DNA from: Curtobacterium sp. MCPF17_002 | Lineage (GTDB): Bacteria; Actinomycetota; Actinomycetes; Actinomycetales; Microbacteriaceae | Length of the DNA stretch: 64,000 nt | NCBI RefSeq assembly: GCF_003234115.2 | Contig: NZ_CP126251.1 | Location: 248,001-312,000 of the forward strand | Reading direction: 5' to 3' | Shown here: positions 16,545 through 25,714 of the stretch, piece by piece | Layout: each line of letters opens with the position of its first letter | Position numbering within the stretch: the stretch's first letter is position 1 | Notes under the pieces: model-generated | Seen by the model: only the letters and a program-made list of their open reading frames with translations | Told to the model about the DNA's origin: nothing | Databases searched by the model: none | Translations under genes and position numbers: made by a program

Positions 16545-17810
16545 TCAGGGGCAGGCGACCGCGACCGATCCGGTGGCCGTCGTCTCGACCGCCACGGGCT
16601 CGCTGCTCGGCGCGGCGTTCGACCGCCGCAGCCCCATCGACACCAGCACGACGGCACCGACGACGGCGACCGCCCCGGCCAGCCAGAAGTCCGCCGCGAG
16701 ACCGAAGGACGACACCGCTGCGCCACCGAGGACGGATCCGGCAGCGATGGCGAGCTGGATCGTGGTGACGAACAGCGCCAGTCCGGTCTCCGAACCACCG
16801 GGGGACGCGGTGGACATCCACGTCTGCATCCCGAGCGGCAGCGCACCCCAGACGAGGCCCCACACCACGAGCAGGATGAAGACCCCCACGACCGAGTGCG
16901 CGAGCAGCGGCAGCAGGACGACGGCTCCGGCGAGCACGAACTTCGCGGTGCCGATGGTGCCGAGGACACTCCGACCGAGCGTGGCGCCGGCGGCGAAGTT
17001 GCCGACGATCCCGGCGATGCCGAAGACGAGCAGGGCGAGGGTGATGGTCTCGGGGCTCACGCCGACGAGCTCCTGCAGGTACGGCGCGATGTAGGTGTAG
17101 GCGGCGAACTGCGCCGCGAAGAGGAACGCGGCGGCGATGAGGCCGACGCGGGCGCGGGGGACCCGGAGCAGCGACCCGAGGGTCGCGAACCGGACCTGCT
17201 GCAGCGCCGGGATCTTCGGGAGCATCGCGAGCTGCAGGCCGAGCGCGACGAGGCCGAGCACGCCGCCGATCACGAACGCCAGACGCCAGCTCGCGAGCGA
17301 AGACACCAGGGCACCGAGGGGCAGGCTGACGACGGTGGCCACGGAGACACCCGCCGTGATGAGCGATGTCGCCCGGATCACGGCGTCGGACCGGACGAGA
17401 CGGCCGGCGATCCCGGCGCCGATCGCCCAGAACCCGCCGATGCCGACACCGAGGAGCATCCGGGCGACGAGCAGGACCCAGAACGACGGTGCGATGGCGG
17501 CGAGTCCGTCGGCGAGCACGAGCAGGACGGTCAGCGACACGAGGACGACGCGGCGGTCGATCCTGGAGGTCAGGACCGTGACGACGGGCGCGGCGACCGC
17601 GCCGACGAGACCGGTGGCGACGACCATCAGGCCGGCGGTGCCGATGCCGACGTCGAGGTCGGAGGCGATCGCCGGGAGCAGGCCGATCGGGAGGAACTCG
17701 GACAGGACGAGGACGAACGATCCGAGTGCGACGGATGTGACACTGAGCCACCCGCGGCGCTCTGCTGACGAGGTCATGGGGACGTCAAGCCCCGTCGTGC
17801 TCCGTTCCAT
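16545..17810 (-). CDS. MFS transporter, DHA1 family
   Basis: A 421-residue, 12-segment exporter of the AraJ/NepI-like DHA1 group; LSEFLPIGLLPAIASDL in the first helix and SRIDRRVV in the loop after helix 2 are the signature parts. The substrate (sugar, nucleoside or drug) cannot be told. Two starts are possible: ATG 17810, with GGAG at a good distance and 26 bases overlap with the dipeptidase gene, and ATG 17777, 8 bases after that gene ends but without a clear ribosome site. It is probably cotranscribed with the dipeptidase. Confidence 0.88.
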   Translation of the reverse strand: MERSTTGLDVPMTSSAERRGWLSVTSVALGSFVLVLSEFLPIGLLPAIASDLDVGIGTAGLMVVATGLVGAVAAPVVTVLTSRIDRRVVLVSLTVLLVLADGLAAIAPSFWVLLVARMLLGVGIGGFWAIGAGIAGRLVRSDAVIRATSLITAGVSVATVVSLPLGALVSSLASWRLAFVIGGVLGLVALGLQLAMLPKIPALQQVRFATLGSLLRVPRARVGLIAAAFLFAAQFAAYTYIAPYLQELVGVSPETITLALLVFGIAGIVGNFAAGATLGRSVLGTIGTAKFVLAGAVVLLPLLAHSVVGVFILLVVWGLVWGALPLGMQTWMSTASPGGSETGLALFVTTIQLAIAAGSVLGGAAVSSFGLAADFWLAGAVAVVGAVVLVSMGLRRSNAAPSSEPVAVETTATGSVAVACP

Positions 17811-19215
17811 TCCCGTCGGCTCCGAGTTCGTGCCAGAGGTGCGCGATCGACGCGGCGCCGTCGAGCAGCGTCCGCAGGTCGACGCTCTCGTCGCTCGCGT
17901 GCCAGTGGTCCTCCGGCAGCCCCGTGCCGACGAACAGCACCGGTGCGTCGAACACCCGGCCGAGCAACTCCGCCGGGCCACCGCCGGCGTTGCCCATCCG
18001 CCCCGACGTCTCCGTGCCGTGGCCGAGCTCCATCGCCCGCACGAGGGCTTCCAGTGCGGGTCCGTTCGGCGTCACGTACGGGTCCTGCCCGGTCTCCTCC
18101 GGGATCTCGAGCTCGTACGTCACCCCGTCGGGCATCGTGTCCGCCACGAACCGGCGCAGCTGTTCGGCGACGGCCTGCACCCGCTGGCCCGGGACGGTCC
18201 GGATGCTGATCTCCGCCGTGGCCTCGCGGGGGATGACGGCTCGGGGGTACCCGGTCGGGTCCCCGGCCAGCAGGGTGAGCACCTCGATCGAGGGGCGCGC
18301 CCAGAGGCGTTCCTCGACGGAGTACCCGGCTTCCCCGGTGGTCGACCGGGTCTCGGTGCGTTCGACCCAGACGTCCGGGTCGAAGTCGAGCGCGTGCAGT
18401 TGCTCACGCCGCTCGTCGGAGAGTTCGTCGACGTCGTCGAGGAAGCCCGGGATCGTGATGCGGCCGGTGTCGTCGTGGATCGCCGCGAGCACGGTGACGA
18501 GCGCGTGCACCGGGTTCGGTGCCGGTCCGGAGACCGCTCCGCTGTGCACGTCCCTGGCCGGCCCGGTGACGGTGAGCGTCGCGCCGGTCATCCCGCGCAT
18601 CGAGGTGACGACGGCGGGGTTCCCGGCCTTCCACTGCAGCGTGTCGGAGAACACGACCACGTCGCACGCCAGTCGCTCGCCCTCGGCGTCGAGCAGGTCG
18701 GCGAAGTGGCTGGACCCGAGCTCCTCCTCGCCCTCGACGAGGAACTTGAGGTTCACCGCCGGCGTGCCGTCGGGCCGGGTCGCGAGGTGCGCGCGGAGAC
18801 CCCAGAGGTGGGCGAGCACCTGTCCCTTGGCGTCGGACGCCCCCCGTCCGTACAGTCGTCCGTCCCGGAGCGCCGGCTCCCACGGCGAGGTCTCGACCCA
18901 CTCCTCGGGCTTCGCGTGCCGGACGTCGTGGTGGCTGTAGACGAGGACCGTCGGCAGCTCGGGATCGACGAGGAGCTCGCCGTAGACGGCGGGTGCGGGA
19001 CCGGCGTGCAGGATCTCGGTGGAGAGGCCGACGTCGCGCATCGCTCCGGCCAGCCAGTGCGCGGACCGGTCGACGTCGACGGCGCGTTCCGGCTGGGACG
19101 CGACGGACGGGATCCGCACCCACTCGGAGAGGTGCCGCACCAGTTGGTCCCGTTCCTCGTCGAGGAAACGTTCGACTGCGCGGCGGCGGTCCGGCTCGGA
19201 GTTCACGGCGGGCAC
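17785..19215 (-). CDS. M20 family dipeptidase
   Basis: A 476-residue zinc dipeptidase/carboxypeptidase of the M20 (CNDP-like) group. Metal ligands and catalytic residues are visible in VYSHHDV (His), RGASDAKG (bridging Asp), VEGEEELGS (Glu pair) and VFSDT (Asp). There is no signal peptide, so it cleaves peptides in the cytoplasm. The GTG start has GAGAGGAG 6 bases upstream. A promoter 185 bases upstream gives a long leader that contains a hairpin and half a repeat. Confidence 0.92.
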   Translation of the reverse strand: MPAVNSEPDRRRAVERFLDEERDQLVRHLSEWVRIPSVASQPERAVDVDRSAHWLAGAMRDVGLSTEILHAGPAPAVYGELLVDPELPTVLVYSHHDVRHAKPEEWVETSPWEPALRDGRLYGRGASDAKGQVLAHLWGLRAHLATRPDGTPAVNLKFLVEGEEELGSSHFADLLDAEGERLACDVVVFSDTLQWKAGNPAVVTSMRGMTGATLTVTGPARDVHSGAVSGPAPNPVHALVTVLAAIHDDTGRITIPGFLDDVDELSDERREQLHALDFDPDVWVERTETRSTTGEAGYSVEERLWARPSIEVLTLLAGDPTGYPRAVIPREATAEISIRTVPGQRVQAVAEQLRRFVADTMPDGVTYELEIPEETGQDPYVTPNGPALEALVRAMELGHGTETSGRMGNAGGGPAELLGRVFDAPVLFVGTGLPEDHWHASDESVDLRTLLDGAASIAHLWHELGADGNGTEHDGA

Positions 19216-19284
19216 GGGGGCTCCTCTCGGTGGCGTGGTACCGAGGACGGTAGGAGCACGCCCCTCCGAGTGGTCGGGGATTGG

Positions 19285-19302
19285 CCTGGAGGCGCGGCGC
19301 GG
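19285..19302. repeat. Half copy of the GGAGGCGCG hairpin repeat
   Basis: CCTGGAGGCGCGGCGCGG matches the left arm of the repeat; the right arm is lost. It lies in the presumed untranslated leader of the dipeptidase gene. Confidence 0.55.
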
Positions 19303-19318
19303 CTCCGCCCCGCGGTGC

Positions 19319-19354
19319 CGGTGATGCCGTCGTTCGGGTTCGCCGGCATCACCG
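19319..19354. other. Perfect hairpin in the dipeptidase/TetR gap
   Basis: CGGTGATGCCG (19319-19329) and CGGCATCACCG (19344-19354) pair perfectly around a 14-base loop. It is in a gap between divergent genes, where no terminator is needed; it falls inside the predicted dipeptidase leader and could act as an attenuator or mRNA stabiliser. Confidence 0.6.
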
Positions 19355-19414
19355 CACTGCTGGGCGATCTGGCTAGGGTCCAGACCGCGAGCGGCCCCCA
19401 CGGCCGCATCCACG

Positions 19415-19471
19415 AACCTAGGCAGATCGTTATGTGGAGTCAAGCGACCACTTAAGGGGCCGCATTAGGGT
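19415..19471. promoter_or_regulatory. Face-to-face promoters of dipeptidase (-) and TetR (+)
   Basis: On the minus strand TTGACT (19438-19443) and TAGGTT (19415-19420) are exactly 17 bases apart. On the plus strand TAGGGT (19466-19471) lies 6 bases before the TetR ATG. Between them AAGCGACCACTTAA (19443-19456) is an imperfect dyad over the -35 side of both, a plausible TetR operator controlling both directions. Confidence 0.65.
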
Positions 19472-19477
19472 TCTCTC

Positions 19478-20137
19478 ATGTCCCCAGGCGAGCGCGTCCG
19501 CGCCGAGCGGGTCGAGGTGCGCCGCAGCCGCGAAGCGATCCTCGCGGCGGCCGAACGGCACTACGCCGCGCACGACGCCGATCCCACGATGGTGCAGCTC
19601 GCGCACCTGGCCGACGTCGGGACGGCGACCCTCTACCGCCGCTTCCCCGGCATCGACGACGTGGTCCGGGCACTCCACGCTCGACTCATCGCCGAGTTCG
19701 GGCGCGTCGAGGCGGCCGTCGCCGCCCAGACCTCCGGCTGGGACGGCGTCGTCGCCCTCGTCACCACGATCATCGACGTCCTGCAGGCGCACCCCGCGAT
19801 CCCCCGGCTGAACCGGAAGATGGTGGCGCTCGACGACGACCAGCAGCTCAGCACGGGGTGGGCCGCGCAGCTCGACGCGCTCATCGCGGTCGCACAGGCC
19901 GAGGGATCCCTCCGCCCGGACGTCACGTCGAACGACGTCACCTTCGCCGCGTTCCGCATCGGGAGCTACTCGAACCTGCCCCCGGACGAGGCCGACCGGA
20001 TCATCGGACGCCAGGTCGGGATCGTGCTCGACGGCCTGCGAGCCGATGGGGCGCGGCGACCGCTCCCGGGTGGTCCGATCGGGACGGACGACCTCCACCG
20101 CGTCTTCCGGTACGAGGTGTCCCACCCCGTCGAGTAG
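19478..20137 (+). CDS. TetR family transcriptional regulator
   Basis: A 219-residue regulator. The N-terminal HTH region reads RREAILAAAERHYAAH-type helix 1 followed by VGTATLYRRFPGIDD in the recognition helix; the C-terminal ligand pocket is divergent, so the inducer is unknown. It is divergent from the dipeptidase/MFS pair and probably represses it. The start appears leaderless (TAGGGT 6 bases upstream). Confidence 0.87.
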   Translation: MSPGERVRAERVEVRRSREAILAAAERHYAAHDADPTMVQLAHLADVGTATLYRRFPGIDDVVRALHARLIAEFGRVEAAVAAQTSGWDGVVALVTTIIDVLQAHPAIPRLNRKMVALDDDQQLSTGWAAQLDALIAVAQAEGSLRPDVTSNDVTFAAFRIGSYSNLPPDEADRIIGRQVGIVLDGLRADGARRPLPGGPIGTDDLHRVFRYEVSHPVE

Positions 20138-20150
20138 GTCGAGCCGGAGA

Positions 20151-20891
20151 TCAGGCGTCGAGTGCTGCGCGCGCCGCCGCGACCACCTCGGCGTCCGTGA
20201 CGAAGTGCGCGGAACCGTCGTCCGCGCCGCCCATCGGCACCCCGGCGTGCGCGCTGTCCGCAGCGGGGCGCTTCGCGGAGAGGTGCACCGCGGCGGCCCC
20301 CGTGGCGACGAGTGCGGGGACGTCCGCGGGGATGACCCCGGCGCCGGCCATCACCTGCACGGGCCCGGCGGCCTCGACCATGCGGGCGATCGTCGCCGCG
20401 CCCGTCAGTGCGGTCGGCGCAGCGCCGGACGTCAGCACGCGGGTGAACCCGAGGTCGGCCAGCGACGCGGCGGCGGCGACGGGGTCCACCGCGTGGTCGA
20501 TCGCCCGGTGCAGGGTGACCTCGGCGGTCGCGCTCACCGAGCGGGCAGCGTCCACGAAGCGGCGGAGGGCCTCGACGTCGAGGGTGCGGTCCGGACGCAG
20601 GGCCCCGACCACGACGCCGGCGGCGCCCGAGCGGAGGACCGTGCGGACCTCCCGTTCCATCAGCTCGACCTCGTCGCGGTCGTGCACGAAGCCACCGGGA
20701 CGGCACCGGACGAGCGCGTGCGCCGGGATGCCGGTCTCGTGGGTCATCTCGACGAGCGCCTGCGAGGGGGTGAGGCCGCCCAGCTCGAGTCCGACGCAGA
20801 GCTCGACCCGGTCCGCGCCGCCGTCGCGCGCGACCATCGCCCCGGCGGGCGAGGTGACGGCGATCTCGAGGCTGACGGGGGTGTGGCTCAT
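20151..20891 (-). CDS. cutC: CutC family TIM-barrel protein
   Basis: A 246-residue protein of the CutC family. The N-terminal strand EIAVTSPAGAMVARDGGADRVEL and the AHALVRCRPGGF and VMAGAGV segments are conserved. CutC was named for copper tolerance, but the direct role in copper handling is doubtful and the fold suggests an enzyme. Its ATG overlaps the stop of the M81 gene by 4 bases, so it belongs to the peptide-import island and may act on a product of that pathway. Confidence 0.85.
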   Translation of the reverse strand: MSHTPVSLEIAVTSPAGAMVARDGGADRVELCVGLELGGLTPSQALVEMTHETGIPAHALVRCRPGGFVHDRDEVELMEREVRTVLRSGAAGVVVGALRPDRTLDVEALRRFVDAARSVSATAEVTLHRAIDHAVDPVAAAASLADLGFTRVLTSGAAPTALTGAATIARMVEAAGPVQVMAGAGVIPADVPALVATGAAAVHLSAKRPAADSAHAGVPMGGADDGSAHFVTDAEVVAAARAALDA

Positions 20892-22432
20892 GCAGTGGCT
20901 CCGAGCGGTTCGTTGGAGGCGGGGATGATCCGGGCGCGGAGGTCCGGCGCCGACGGGAACTCCCGATCGTAGGGGAACATCGGCCGCTCGATCCTGTGGT
21001 GCCCGAGTCGCTCGAGGTCCTGGTCGACACCACCCGGCGTCAGCGCGAGCATCCAGTCAGCGGACATGTCGAAGAGCTCCGGCTCGAGGTACCCGATCTT
21101 CACGATGACGACGTCGGCCTGCCGCGGCGCGAGGTCGAGGTCGGTGAAGTCGTGCTCGTGGTGGTACGGCTTCCGGAGCTTCGTGAGGATCGCGAACACG
21201 CTGCCGACCTGCAGCACCACCTCGGTCTCGGCGTCGCGGTCGCCGTGCTTGATCGCGTGCACCCGGCCGGTCATCGTGATCGGTCCCGCGTGCACGGCAT
21301 CGACCGACGCACCTGCGGTCACCGTGACGGTCGCGCCCACGCCGGCCTCGACCGCGGTCGCCACGGCGGCGGCGCCCGGGACACTCGCGTAGATGACGAT
21401 CGGACCGGTCGGGTCCTGGAACTCCGGACGCGCGAGCACCTGGGTCAGACCCCACGTCATGTCGCCCGAGCCGCCCGCGGTGGGGTTGTCGCCCGAGTCG
21501 GAGATGAAGTACGGCTTCGCGGCACCCGGTGCGAGCGCGGCGGCGAGGCACTCGTCGAACGTTCCCGTCGGTGCGACGAACACGAAGTCCTCGCGGACGT
21601 CCCAGAACGACCGGGCAAGTCGCGCGGCGCCGGCCGCGACGGCGGCCTGGTCCCAGCCGGTGACGACCGTGACGGCGCGGTCGCGCGGCTGGTCCGCCCA
21701 GGCGTAGCCGACCCAGATCGCGGCGTCGAGCACGCCGGCGGTCTGCTCGACGAGTGGCACCTGCGCGTACAGCGACGCCGCCGGCTCGATGCGGGTGGAG
21801 GTCTGTTCGCCGGGCAGCAGTACCGGGATCGGGATCCACGCCTTGACCGGGCGTTGCGCCCCGACCGGCCGGGTGGTGAGCACGTCGACCAGGTTCCGGA
21901 CGGCGCGCTCCTTCGTCTCGAGGGCGTCCTCGTGCGGTGCCATCCGGTAGCAGGTGACGAGGTCGACCTGGTGGGCGAGCTCGGCGGTGACGTTGCCGTG
22001 CAGGTCCATCGACGCCGACACGATCACGTCCGGGCCGATCACCGCACGGATGCGGCCGAGGAGGTCGGCTTCGGCGTCGTCCAGCCCCTCGACGACCATC
22101 GCCCCGTGGATGTCGTACCAGAGGCCGTCGACGTGCTCGGCCTCGACGATCGAACGCAGGCGCGCGACGATCTCGGACGCGAGCTCCTCGTACGAGCCGC
22201 GATCGACGATGCCGCCGGGCAGCGCGTGACCGATGAGCGCCCCGCGGAAGTCCGCGCGCGACGACAGCGGCCCGAGGAAGTCGTACCGCGCCACCACGTC
22301 GTCCCCGCGGTCGGGGTGGAACGCCGCTGCGAGGGTCCTGGTCGGCGTGAAGGTGGACGTCTCGATGGCGAGGCCCGCGATCGCGATGACCGGGCGGCGG
22401 GTGGTGGGGACGGCGGACTCGGTGTCAGACAC
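20888..22432 (-). CDS. M81 family metallopeptidase (MlrC-like)
   Basis: A 514-residue protein of family M81, the family of microcystinase C. The N-terminal DUF1485 part (AIAGLAIETSTFTP, SASMDLHGNVTAE, CYRMAPHEDALET) holds the likely metal-binding Asp/His residues, and the C-terminal part SDSGDNPTAGGSGD is the other signature. M81 enzymes cut short, often modified peptides. It overlaps the ROK repressor gene by 8 bases and cutC by 4, facing the Opp importer, which suggests it processes imported peptides. Confidence 0.9.
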   Translation of the reverse strand: MSDTESAVPTTRRPVIAIAGLAIETSTFTPTRTLAAAFHPDRGDDVVARYDFLGPLSSRADFRGALIGHALPGGIVDRGSYEELASEIVARLRSIVEAEHVDGLWYDIHGAMVVEGLDDAEADLLGRIRAVIGPDVIVSASMDLHGNVTAELAHQVDLVTCYRMAPHEDALETKERAVRNLVDVLTTRPVGAQRPVKAWIPIPVLLPGEQTSTRIEPAASLYAQVPLVEQTAGVLDAAIWVGYAWADQPRDRAVTVVTGWDQAAVAAGAARLARSFWDVREDFVFVAPTGTFDECLAAALAPGAAKPYFISDSGDNPTAGGSGDMTWGLTQVLARPEFQDPTGPIVIYASVPGAAAVATAVEAGVGATVTVTAGASVDAVHAGPITMTGRVHAIKHGDRDAETEVVLQVGSVFAILTKLRKPYHHEHDFTDLDLAPRQADVVIVKIGYLEPELFDMSADWMLALTPGGVDQDLERLGHHRIERPMFPYDREFPSAPDLRARIIPASNEPLGATA

Positions 22433-23609
22433 GGACGCTCCTGTTCCTGGTGGTGGACTGCGGGATGGGGGCGGACAGTTCCTCGAGCGAGGCGGCGAGG
22501 CCCCGCTGCAGTGCGAACTGTCCGGCCCCGACGAGGCCCGCGTCGGCGCCGAGCGACACCGGCTCGATGGCGAGGTGCTGCGTCATGAGCGGGTGGCAGC
22601 TCTCGTACAGCTGGCTGCGCACGGCGGCGATGAACGGGTCGAGGGTGGACAGGATGCCGCCGAGGTACACGGCATCCGGGTTGAAGAAGTTGACGTTGGC
22701 GGCGAGCACCTCGCCGAGGTACCGGCCGGCCAGCCGGACGGCCCTGGTGGTCTCGGGGTGCGCGTCGGACGCGAGCCGGACGACGTCGGCGGTCGAGGAC
22801 ACGTCGACACCGGCGGTCGACAGGATCCGCACGAGGGCGGCACCGGAGGCCACGGTCTCGAGGCACCCGGTGTTGCCGCACGAGCACGGGGTGTCCCCGG
22901 CGGCGTCGATCCGGACGTGGGTGATGTCCCCGGCGGCGCCGGTCGAGCCGCGGTACAGGCGGCCGTCGATGACGATCCCGGCCCCGATCGCCGACCCGGC
23001 CTTGATCGTGATGGTCTGCCGGCGGCTCGGGTCCTGCACGGTCTGCTCGCCTGCGGCCATGCAGTTCGCGTCGTTGTCGACGATCGCGGGCAGCCCGAAG
23101 CGCTCGGACAGCCACGAGGCCACGGGGAAGCCGTTCCACCCGGGCATCCGGCTCGGCAGGTCGACGACGCCGGCCTCGACGTCGACGGGTCCGGGGAGGC
23201 TGAGCCCGACGCCCCGGAGGCCGTCGCGACCACGGTCGTCGGCGAGCCGCTCGAGCAACGCGGCCAGGCGCTGGAGCCCCGCGGTCGGACCGTCGGAGAG
23301 CGCGAACGGGACGTTCGCGACCGACTCGAGCGCGCCTCCTGGCAGCACGATGCCGATGCGCGCGTGCCCGCCACCGACGTCCGCGGCGACCGCGTACTCG
23401 TCGACCCCGCCGATGCGGAGCACCTTGCGGGGGCGACCGCCGGTGGAGACGTCGGTGCCCTCCTCGGCCAGCAGCCCGTGCGACAGGAGCTGGGCGACCA
23501 CGTGCGACACCGTCGACGGGGCGGCGCCGAGCAGGCTGGCAATCTCGGTGCGACTGGTCGCCTGCCCGGACGCGACGAGTTCGAGGACGCGGGCGCTGAG
23601 GTCCGGCAC
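22425..23609 (-). CDS. ROK family transcriptional regulator (NagC/XylR type)
   Basis: A 394-residue ROK repressor. An N-terminal winged helix (TSRTEIASLLGAAPSTVSHVV) precedes the ROK sugar-kinase fold with GVGLSLPGPVD, IVDNDANCMA and the zinc motif CSCGNTGCLE (residues near 240). The GTG at 23609 is preferred because GGAG precedes it by 6 bases; a TTG at 23621 is also in frame. It is divergent from the peptide-binding protein, so it probably represses the importer until an amino-sugar or sugar phosphate binds. Confidence 0.88.
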   Translation of the reverse strand: MPDLSARVLELVASGQATSRTEIASLLGAAPSTVSHVVAQLLSHGLLAEEGTDVSTGGRPRKVLRIGGVDEYAVAADVGGGHARIGIVLPGGALESVANVPFALSDGPTAGLQRLAALLERLADDRGRDGLRGVGLSLPGPVDVEAGVVDLPSRMPGWNGFPVASWLSERFGLPAIVDNDANCMAAGEQTVQDPSRRQTITIKAGSAIGAGIVIDGRLYRGSTGAAGDITHVRIDAAGDTPCSCGNTGCLETVASGAALVRILSTAGVDVSSTADVVRLASDAHPETTRAVRLAGRYLGEVLAANVNFFNPDAVYLGGILSTLDPFIAAVRSQLYESCHPLMTQHLAIEPVSLGADAGLVGAGQFALQRGLAASLEELSAPIPQSTTRNRSVRV

Positions 23610-23710
23610 GACTTTCTCCAATCCGGGCGGAAGGCGACCGGCGGTCCCGATCTGCGGCGAGCCTACGGGGCGGAACGGGCGGTCGACCCTTTCGTCCGTT
23701 CCGCAGTAAC

Positions 23711-23735
23711 GCAGTTTTTACATCGAGATGTTTGT
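23711..23735. promoter_or_regulatory. AT-rich dyad between ROK repressor and OppA genes
   Basis: ACATC-GA-GATGT (23720-23731) sits in a T-rich stretch with TTTTTA before and TTTGTTTTT after it. ROK/NagC operators are typically AT-rich with such a core, so this is the best operator candidate for the repressor encoded on the left. I see no clear -10 for the plus strand. Confidence 0.5.
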
Positions 23736-23826
23736 TTTTCCAATCGCTTTGGTCCTTGACTGTCCTCGTGCCGATCCGGCACGCGTGCTCCACCTCCCCG
23801 AAGTCCCTCGCACAAGGAGACACCGC

Positions 23827-25623
23827 ATGTCCAAGCCCCGTCGCTGGGCGCTCCTCACCGGAGCGGCGATCGCCGTGAGTGCCCTGCTCGCCGGATGTTC
23901 CGGAGGCGGCTCGACCGCGTCCGGTTCCGACTCCGACGAGATCAACTACGCACTGCCCGCCAACTTCACGCCGAACTGGATCCTGCCGATCGGCACGGCG
24001 GCGCACCTCAACACGAACAACGGCTCGATCGCGCAGTCGCTGTACGAGCCGCTCATCGCGTACGACGGCTCCACCGGCAAGATCGCGTGGAACAAGGACG
24101 GCTCCGTCGCCACCGACGTCTCCTTCGCCTCGGACAGCAAGAGCGCCACGGTCACCCTGGGTGACCGGCACTGGTCGGACGGCAAGCCGATCACGAGCCG
24201 CGACGTCGAGTTCTGGTTCAACCTGATCAAGGCGAACAAGGACCAGTGGGGCTCGTACTCCGAGGGCAAGGCTCCCGACAACTGGACCTCGTTCAAGACG
24301 GTCGACGACACGCACTTCACGATCACGTTCGACAAGGCCTACAACTCGGACTGGATGCTCGCCAACCAGCTGAGCCACATCATCCCGCTGCCCCAGCACA
24401 CCTGGGACAAGACGAGCGCGAGCGCCAAGGTCTCCGACGCCGACGAGACCGCCGACGGTGCGAAGAAGGTCTGGAAGTACCTCAACACCGCGGCCGGCAA
24501 GATCTCGGACTACGCGAGCGACGACCTGTGGAAGACGATCTCCGGCCCGTACGGCGTGCAGTCCTTCACCACCGCCGGCAAGGTCACCCTGACGGCCAAC
24601 AAGAAGTACGACGGCGGGGAGAAGCCGTCGATCACGACCGTCAACCTGCTGCCGTTCACCACGAGCGACGCCGAGGTCAACGCGGTCCGCTCCGGCGAGG
24701 TCGACTACGGCTACATCAACGCCACCGACATGGACCAGAAGTCGTCGTTCACGTCGAAGGGGTACTCCGTCGAGCCGTGGACCGGGTGGGCGATCACGTA
24801 CATGCCCTACAACTTCAACAACCCGGACATGGGCGCCGTCTTCAAGCAGCTGTACGCCCGCCAGGCCGTCCAGATGTCGATCGACCAGAAGTCGCTGTCG
24901 AAGGTCGTCTTCAACGGCACCGCCACCTCGACCTACGGGCCGATCCCGCAGGCGCAGGAGTCCGACTACGTCTCCGACGTGCAGAAGTCGAACCCCTACC
25001 CGTTCAGCACCTCGAAGGCGAAGGACCTGCTCACCAGCCACGGCTGGGCCGAGCAGGGCGGCACGATGGTCTGCACCGACCCGGGCACGTCGGCCAGCCA
25101 GTGCGGCGAGGGAGTCGAGCAGGGCACGAAGTTCACCATGCAGGTGCTCTCGCAGTCCGGCTCGACCGTCACCGACAACATGATGAGCGCCATCCAGTCC
25201 TCGCTCCAGAAGACGGGGATCGGCTTCACCATCAAGACCGCGCCGGTGTCGAGCGTCCTCTCGCAGACCCCGACCTGCACCTCGGACGAAGCGAGCTGCG
25301 ACTGGGACCTGTCCTTCTTCGGCACCGCGGGCAGCTGGTACTTCCCGGCCTACCCGACCGGTGAGTCGCTCTTCTCGACCGCGGGTTCGGCGAACTTCGG
25401 CAGCTACTCCAACAAGGAGGTCGACGCCCTCATCGACGCGACGACCACCTCGCCCGACGCCAGCGCCGTGCAGGACTACAGCGCCGCGGTCGCGAAGGAC
25501 CTGCCGGTGATCTGGCTGCCGAGCCCCGACTACCAGATCTCGGTGGTCAAGAAGGGCCTGACCGGGTTCGACCAGGACTCGCTCGCCAACTTCCACCCCG
25601 CCCAGTGGAAGTGGTCGAAGTAA
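23827..25623 (+). CDS. Peptide ABC transporter substrate-binding lipoprotein (SBP family 5)
   Basis: A 598-residue OppA/DppA-type binding protein. The lipoprotein signal ends in LLAGC with Cys at residue 23, so it is anchored outside the membrane. The body has the family 5 pattern (ISGPYGVQSF, AVQMSIDQKSL, SYSNKEVDALID). AGGAGA precedes the ATG. It is the first gene of a five-gene run and is followed by a hairpin repeat that should give it higher expression than the permeases. The ligand is probably a peptide or a peptide-sugar conjugate, judged from the M81 and ROK genes nearby. Confidence 0.92.
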   Translation: MSKPRRWALLTGAAIAVSALLAGCSGGGSTASGSDSDEINYALPANFTPNWILPIGTAAHLNTNNGSIAQSLYEPLIAYDGSTGKIAWNKDGSVATDVSFASDSKSATVTLGDRHWSDGKPITSRDVEFWFNLIKANKDQWGSYSEGKAPDNWTSFKTVDDTHFTITFDKAYNSDWMLANQLSHIIPLPQHTWDKTSASAKVSDADETADGAKKVWKYLNTAAGKISDYASDDLWKTISGPYGVQSFTTAGKVTLTANKKYDGGEKPSITTVNLLPFTTSDAEVNAVRSGEVDYGYINATDMDQKSSFTSKGYSVEPWTGWAITYMPYNFNNPDMGAVFKQLYARQAVQMSIDQKSLSKVVFNGTATSTYGPIPQAQESDYVSDVQKSNPYPFSTSKAKDLLTSHGWAEQGGTMVCTDPGTSASQCGEGVEQGTKFTMQVLSQSGSTVTDNMMSAIQSSLQKTGIGFTIKTAPVSSVLSQTPTCTSDEASCDWDLSFFGTAGSWYFPAYPTGESLFSTAGSANFGSYSNKEVDALIDATTTSPDASAVQDYSAAVAKDLPVIWLPSPDYQISVVKKGLTGFDQDSLANFHPAQWKWSK

Positions 25624-25637
25624 CCAGATGACACCGC

Positions 25638-25678
25638 CTGGAGGCGCGGCGCGCGTCCGACGCGCACCGCGCCTCCAG
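25638..25678. repeat. GGAGGCGCG hairpin repeat between OppA and OppB genes
   Basis: Arms of 18 bases (25638-25655, 25661-25678) with CTGGAGGCGCGG at the base pair with one mismatch around a 5-base loop. Here the repeat lies inside an operon, so it may work as a partial terminator that favours the binding protein. Confidence 0.85.
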
Positions 25679-25714
25679 TCCGGCTCACGTCCCCATCCGA
25701 CCAACGGAAGCAGC

